From JALYJZ01 sp964476895 (GTDB lineage Bacteria; Patescibacteriota; SICC01), in NCBI GenBank assembly GCA_964476895.1, contig CAYZCS010000015.1:1-17930 (forward strand): a DNA stretch of 17,930 nucleotides, in the 5' to 3' direction. Shown piece after piece: positions 14,035-17,930 of this stretch. Below the pieces are notes generated by a model, which saw nothing but the letters and a program-made list of their open reading frames with translations, searched no databases and was not told the origin of the DNA. Both the position numbers and the translations under genes were made by a program. Each line of letters starts with the position of its first letter. Position 1 is the stretch's first letter.

Positions 14035-15354
14035 ATGCGAACGTTCGTTTCCCGACACTGGCCCGTGATCGCCTCGGCGATCGTCTTCGGCTCCCTGATC
14101 GCCGGCGAGGCGCTGCGGATCCGTCCGTTCGAAGGCCTCGGCGCAGGCGTGAACCTGCTCGATGTCGGTATCGGCATGGTCGCACTGGTACAGCTCAGCC
14201 GGCTGGGTGCCGCTGGCCACACCCGGCGGTTCGCCCGGTTCGTACGGCGGCACTCCGTCTGGAAGTGGAGCGCGCTCTTCCTGGCCTGGGCCACCGTGAC
14301 GCTGGCATTCAATGCGGCGGCATATGATTCCGGAGAGATTGTCGTGGCCGGCACCTATCTCGTCAGGCTGGCGACGGTGTTCTTCCTGGCCTGGACCGTC
14401 GCGTTCGAAACGAAACGGTTCCTCCTGCCCGTCCGGGAGTGGTTCCTGGCGGCCTCGGCGGGGTTGGTCGGGATCGGCTTCCTGGTCCTCCTGCTGTTCC
14501 CGAACTTCCGGTTCATGCGAGTCGAGGGATGGGATCCGCACATCGGCCGGATGCTCTCAAGCTTTTATGACCCGAACCTGTTCGGGCTCTTCCTGGTGTT
14601 GGTGATGGCCGTTGCCGTCGGGCTGTACTTCTCCCGCCGCGGTCGTCGGACAGGGTGGCCGTATCTGCTGCTCTTCGGAGCGAGCTGGGCCGCGCTTTTC
14701 CTGGCATATTCACGGAGCGCCTGGGTGGCCGGCCTGATCGCCGTCCCGGCGGTCGTTTGGCGGGCCAATCGGATCGCTGCCGTCGCCATCGCTGTCGTCT
14801 TCGTCATCTCGCTGCTCGTTCCCACTCGGCTCGGGGAGCGGTTCGAGACGACTCCGTCGCTCGTGGACACGTCGCGATACTCGTCCGAGGGCTTCGAATG
14901 CAAGAAGCGCACCGATCCCGACTGTGACCCCACCGGTGCCACCCGGATCAACAACATCCGGCAGGGGATCGAACTTACGGTGCAGAACCCGGTCGTCGGC
15001 GTGGGGTATAACGCGTACGGATTTGCGATCGTGGACCAGGGGCTGGCCGAGGAGCGCACCCTGAAGAAGCATGCCGGCCAGGGGTCCGACAGCTCGCTCC
15101 TCAATGTCTGGGCGACGACCGGCATCATCGGGCTGGTGATCTTCCTGGCGTTCTACTCCCGGCTCTTGCTGGAATTGCTGCGTGCCGCACGCGCCCGGGG
15201 TGAATCCGGCTGGATGGCGTATGCCCTGCTGGCGTTCAGCGTCGCCTTTATCGCCGCTTCGTTCTTCAATAACGCGTTGTTCTATATGCACATCCTGGTG
15301 CCCTGGCTGTTGCTGGTGGCGGTGACGCTGCCGGCCGGACGGAGCCGGCGATGA
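14035..15354 (+). CDS. O-antigen ligase/polymerase (Wzy/WaaL superfamily) membrane protein, copy 2
   Basis: A 439-residue polytopic membrane protein with about ten to twelve hydrophobic segments. Family landmarks are SSFYDPNLFGLFLVL (175-189), YSRSAW (225-230), a large external loop (about 262-345) with R304 in TRINNIRQGIEL, GVGYNAYG (322-329) and HAGQGSDSSLLNVWATTG (346-363). The loop contains C289 and C297 in FECKKRTDPDCD, a possible disulphide pair not seen in the two other copies. Wzy polymerase, WaaL ligase or protein O-glycosyltransferase remain open. The start is set by the upstream TATCAT. The stop overlaps the ATG of copy 3 (ATGA), so the two are probably co-translated. Confidence 0.85.
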   Translation: MRTFVSRHWPVIASAIVFGSLIAGEALRIRPFEGLGAGVNLLDVGIGMVALVQLSRLGAAGHTRRFARFVRRHSVWKWSALFLAWATVTLAFNAAAYDSGEIVVAGTYLVRLATVFFLAWTVAFETKRFLLPVREWFLAASAGLVGIGFLVLLLFPNFRFMRVEGWDPHIGRMLSSFYDPNLFGLFLVLVMAVAVGLYFSRRGRRTGWPYLLLFGASWAALFLAYSRSAWVAGLIAVPAVVWRANRIAAVAIAVVFVISLLVPTRLGERFETTPSLVDTSRYSSEGFECKKRTDPDCDPTGATRINNIRQGIELTVQNPVVGVGYNAYGFAIVDQGLAEERTLKKHAGQGSDSSLLNVWATTGIIGLVIFLAFYSRLLLELLRAARARGESGWMAYALLAFSVAFIAASFFNNALFYMHILVPWLLLVAVTLPAGRSRR

Positions 15355-16574
15355 ACGGATTCATCGGCACGGAGGAAACGATCATGATTTCAGGGATAGG
15401 GTGGCTGGTGGTTGCCGTGCTGGTGGTCGGCGCGTTCCTGCTCGCCCGTCGCCGCGCGGACTGGGGAATCGCCCTGGTGGTGGCCAGCTTGCCGTTCTAC
15501 CAGGTGCGTGGTTCGTTCGGCGTACCGACCACGCTACTCGAGCTGGTCTTGGGGGCGGTGGTGCTGGGCGTGCTGAGCCGATGGCCGCGGTACCGCCCCG
15601 CCCGCTCGCCGTTCGACCCGTGGCTGGCGCTGTGGGTCCTGGGCTCGCTCCTGGCCGCGGTCCTTGCGCCGGACCCGAAGCAGGCCCTCGGCCTCTGGCG
15701 CGCGTTCTTCCTGGAGCCGGCGGTCTTCTTCGTGGCCGCTCGCACCATCTTCCGGACGGAGCCGGTCCGCCCGCTTCTCTACGGCGCGATCGGTGCGATC
15801 GGCGTGGCCGTGGTGTGGACGGCCTCGCTGGCGGCCGGCGGGTCGGCGCTCTCGTACGACGGCCGGTTGGCCGGGCCGTTCCAGTCGCCGAACTTCATGG
15901 CTCACCTGACGGTGCCGCTGACCCTGCTGGTCCTGGGGTGGCCGGGCCGGCTCTCCCGGCTGGTCCGGTTCGGTCCCGCCGTGCTCGGCTTGGTCTTGCT
16001 GGCTGGGAGCCAGTCCCGCGGCGGCCTGCTGGCCTTGGCGGCCGGCGGCTTGGTGCTGGCTCTTCTCCGCAGCGGTCCGGCCTGGCGGAAGCGGATTACC
16101 GCCGCCATGGTCATGGGGGCGCTCCTTGTCGCGGGAATCCTCCTGAACGCCGATCGCGACGACCGGTTCTCGACGCGGCCCGTGCTGTGGAAGACTGCCG
16201 CCGCGGTCATCGCCGAGCGGCCGCTGCTCGGCGCCGGACCCGAGTATTTCCAGGACGAGGTCCGGGCCCGGGTCGGTGGCGACGAGGACCTTCGCCGGTT
16301 TATCGTGCCGCGCGCGCCGGACGCCCACAACCTCTTCCTGGTCACCTGGACGGAATGGGGGTTTGCGACCCTGGCCGGATTGCTCGGCCTACTGGCCACG
16401 CTGGCGGCCGTCCTCTGGCGCCGTCGTGACCGCTGGGCCGTGCCCGCGGCGGCCATGGCCGCCGCGATCCTCGCCCACGGGCTGGTGGACACGCCCGTGC
16501 TCAAGAACGACCTTGCGATCATCTTCATGCTGGTGTTCGTTCTGGCGGCGCTTCCGCGCCGGAGGGCGGCGTGA
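15351..16574 (+). CDS. O-antigen ligase/polymerase (Wzy/WaaL superfamily) membrane protein, copy 3
   Basis: A 407-residue polytopic membrane protein. Landmarks: GRLAGPFQSPNFMAHLTVPL (171-190), SQSRGGLLAL (220-229), RPVLWKTAAAVI (276-287), the LLGAGPEYF loop (292-300) and DAHNLFL (324-330), then final helices. The order of motifs matches the Wzy_C/O-antigen ligase fold, but identity to copies 1 and 2 looks low. Two starts are possible: the ATG at 15351 overlaps the previous TGA and has GGAG six bases upstream; the ATG at 15384 has GGAGG (15371-15375) eight bases upstream and gives a directly hydrophobic N-terminus (MISGIGWLVVAVLVV), which may be the true one. The stop overlaps the next GTG. 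Confidence 0.85.
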   Translation: MNGFIGTEETIMISGIGWLVVAVLVVGAFLLARRRADWGIALVVASLPFYQVRGSFGVPTTLLELVLGAVVLGVLSRWPRYRPARSPFDPWLALWVLGSLLAAVLAPDPKQALGLWRAFFLEPAVFFVAARTIFRTEPVRPLLYGAIGAIGVAVVWTASLAAGGSALSYDGRLAGPFQSPNFMAHLTVPLTLLVLGWPGRLSRLVRFGPAVLGLVLLAGSQSRGGLLALAAGGLVLALLRSGPAWRKRITAAMVMGALLVAGILLNADRDDRFSTRPVLWKTAAAVIAERPLLGAGPEYFQDEVRARVGGDEDLRRFIVPRAPDAHNLFLVTWTEWGFATLAGLLGLLATLAAVLWRRRDRWAVPAAAMAAAILAHGLVDTPVLKNDLAIIFMLVFVLAALPRRRAA

Positions 16575-17713
16575 GTCCTCGCCGCGCCGCCACCGCGGGC
16601 AAGCGGATCGGCATCGACGCCCGGTTCCACGGACTTGGCTCGGCAGGACTGGCCCGATACACCCGCGAGCTGATCGATCACCTGGCGGCACTTCGGACAC
16701 CGCACACGTTCGTGGTGTTCCTCCGTCCGGAAGACGTAGGATCCTTCCCGCACCGCGGGCCGCGGTTCGAGACCGTCGTTACTCGCACCCCGCACTACTC
16801 GTTCCGCGAGCAGCTGCTGCTGCCAGCCGAGCTCTCCCGGGCCAACCTTGACTTGATGCACTTCACGAACTTCAACTTGCCGATCCGTTATCGTGCGCCG
16901 TTCGTGGTGACGATCCAGGACCTCACGCTGCTCCGCTACGCGGGACGGAGCCGGCTCTCCAAGCTCAAGCACGGTCCGATGCGGGCAGTGGTTCGGGCCG
17001 GCATCCGCGGCAGTCGGAAGATCGTCACGATCTCGGAGTACCAGCGTGAGATCATCGCCGAGGACTTCCGGGCCGAGCGGAACAAGATCGAGGTGGTCTA
17101 CCTGGCAGTGGAACCCCGGTTCCGGCCGCTTTCCAAGACGGCCATCACGACGTTCCGACGGGCTCACGGCCTCCGCGATCCGTTCGTGATGTACACCGGC
17201 CAGTGGCGGGAGCACAAGAACCTGGTCCGGCTGCTTAAGGCGTTCCGGCTGCTTCGGCAGCGGCACCCCGAGCTTCGCCTGCTGCTCGTCGGTAAGCGCG
17301 ATCCCGCATTCCCGATCATTCCCCAGACCATCCGTGCCCTCGGCCTTTCGGAGACAGTGACTTGTACGGGCTTCGTGGACGACGCGGACCTTCCGAAGTA
17401 TTACGCCGCCGCCGATGCTTTCGCGTTTCCGTCACTGGCCGAGGGCTTCGGCCTGCCGCCGCTCGAAGCGATGGCCTGCGGCACGCCGGTGGCCGCGTCG
17501 AGCGCGCCACCGATGCCCGAGATCCTCGGCGACGCCGCGGCGTTCTTCAATCCCCGGAACACCGCCGACGTGGCGCGGGTCGTCGAGCGGACGCTGTTCG
17601 ATCCGGCGCTTCGCCGGACGCTCCGGCGCCGCGGACTCGCGCGGGTCAAGCGATACTCCTGGGAGAAGACCGCCCGGGAGACGCTGGCGGTCTACGAATC
17701 CGCGTTGCGGTAG
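16571..17713 (+). CDS. GT4-family glycosyltransferase
   Basis: A 380-residue GT-B enzyme. Landmarks: KRIGIDARFHGLGSAGLARYTREL (11-34) with the Gly-rich acceptor-side loop, LDLMHFTNFNLPIRYRAPFVVTIQDLTLLRY (93-123), donor-domain opening YTGQWREHKNLVRLLKAF (208-225), and EX7E as E291-GFGLPPL-E299, followed by AMACGTPV. The REHKN form instead of EPRKN sets it apart from the three enzymes nearer gmd and may mean a different donor. Start is GTG at 16571, overlapping the TGA of the previous gene, with GGAGGG (16561-16566) four bases upstream. The gene ends the run of overlapping genes; a 39-base spacer with a -10-like element follows. Confidence 0.9.
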   Translation: MSPRRAATAGKRIGIDARFHGLGSAGLARYTRELIDHLAALRTPHTFVVFLRPEDVGSFPHRGPRFETVVTRTPHYSFREQLLLPAELSRANLDLMHFTNFNLPIRYRAPFVVTIQDLTLLRYAGRSRLSKLKHGPMRAVVRAGIRGSRKIVTISEYQREIIAEDFRAERNKIEVVYLAVEPRFRPLSKTAITTFRRAHGLRDPFVMYTGQWREHKNLVRLLKAFRLLRQRHPELRLLLVGKRDPAFPIIPQTIRALGLSETVTCTGFVDDADLPKYYAAADAFAFPSLAEGFGLPPLEAMACGTPVAASSAPPMPEILGDAAAFFNPRNTADVARVVERTLFDPALRRTLRRRGLARVKRYSWEKTARETLAVYESALR

Positions 17714-17743
17714 TCGGACGTGCATATGGCCCGCGGAGGCTTG

Positions 17744-17749
17744 TATACT
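17744..17749 (+). promoter_or_regulatory. -10-like element TATACT before the final ORF
   Basis: TATACT lies in the spacer after the last glycosyltransferase. It is only three bases before ATG 17753, so transcription from it (about 17756) would exclude that codon and leave a leader of about 24 bases before ATG 17780. A second hexamer, TACAAT, overlaps ATG 17780 itself (17776-17781). Confidence 0.4.
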
Positions 17750-17779
17750 GAGATGTCCTCACCAGGCACCCGTACTACA

Positions 17780-17930
17780 ATGAACGCACATGATCGCCAA
17801 GCCATCGTCGTATCGGTCTCCGATCGCCACATCGTCCTGTCACTGGACGGGAAGACGTTCGAGTGGCCGCGGGAATCCGCACCCCGGGTATCGGAGGGCG
17901 ACACGATGATCGTCCGCCTGATGACCGAAT
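17780..17930 (+). CDS. Small hypothetical protein, 3' end cut by window edge
   Basis: The frame from ATG 17780 is open to the window end and reads as a plausible protein: MNAHDRQAIVVSVSDRHIVL, continuing through LDGKTFEWPRESAPRVSEGD to VRLMTE, about 50 residues. The alternating beta pattern with a conserved-looking Trp-Pro turn and a final EGD turn suggests a small beta-barrel, somewhat like DUF3006-type proteins; that resemblance is from memory and uncertain. An in-frame ATG at 17753 would add nine residues (MSSPGTRTT). No role in glycan synthesis can be inferred; it seems to start a new transcription unit. Confidence 0.6.
   Translation, partial: MNAHDRQAIVVSVSDRHIVLSLDGKTFEWPRESAPRVSEGDTMIVRLMTE

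Noticed and set aside
17790..17900. ATG eight bases after TACAAT at 17776, fitting the leaderless rule
   Set aside because: Its frame gives a Ser/Arg-rich shadow that stops within the window, whereas the frame from 17780 reads as a credible protein.
1..17930. CRISPR arrays, insertion sequences, tRNA or rRNA genes
   Set aside because: No regularly spaced direct repeats, transposase-like frames, terminal inverted repeats or recognisable structural RNA sequences were seen on either strand.

Overview
The window is a GC-rich bacterial chromosome segment (about 65% GC in most 60-base lines counted by hand) with three parts. The organism is probably a high-GC member of the Candidate Phyla Radiation (Patescibacteria). 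This is an inference from the short YidC, the DnaA N-terminal style (KKIWQAVLGELQVTIS) and the compact gene packing. No rRNA or other firm phylogenetic marker is present.

Part 1 (1 to about 790): a partial crotonase-family gene on the minus strand, most like methylglutaconyl-CoA or enoyl-CoA hydratases. It reads directly out of the 3' end of a truncated dnaA. DnaA similarity stops inside the AAA+ domain, near nt 790, so the sensor II/lid segment and the DNA-binding domain IV are missing. A leucine or fatty-acid catabolism gene fits poorly with the rest, so this edge may be a chimeric assembly join or a real rearrangement.

Part 2 (about 790 to 4035): the classic origin neighbourhood. dnaA (minus) diverges from rpmH-rnpA-yidD-yidC-khpB/jag (plus), a tightly packed operon for ribosomal protein L34, the RNase P protein, membrane-protein insertion and an RNA-binding KH-R3H protein. 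The gap between dnaA and rpmH carries a near-consensus DnaA box and is the best oriC candidate. A probable intrinsic terminator follows khpB.

Part 3 (4072 to the end): a cell-surface polysaccharide locus. It has three different O-antigen ligase/polymerase-type membrane proteins, one Wzx-type flippase, five GT-B (GT4-like) glycosyltransferases, a divergent SAM methyltransferase, and a gmd-rmd pair predicted to make GDP-D-rhamnose from GDP-mannose. Likely logic: Gmd and Rmd make the nucleotide sugar, the glycosyltransferases build a repeat on a lipid carrier, the flippase moves it across the membrane, and one or more Wzy/WaaL-type proteins polymerise or transfer it. No initiating sugar-phosphate transferase, no ManB/ManC and no chain-length regulator are visible here. 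The methyltransferase, the flippase and the first half of the next glycosyltransferase are lower in GC than the rest, which suggests an imported block. A partial small ORF closes the window.

The most distinctive signal is in gene starts. Several transcription units begin with a -10-like hexamer (TACAAT, TACGAT, TAGAAT, TATCAT, TACACT) placed 6 to 9 bases before the start codon. This predicts leaderless or almost leaderless mRNAs, while genes inside operons use short overlaps and often Shine-Dalgarno motifs. Apart from the crotonase/DnaA join, no CRISPR array, insertion sequence, tRNA or rRNA is visible, and there is no gene-free stretch over 300 bases.
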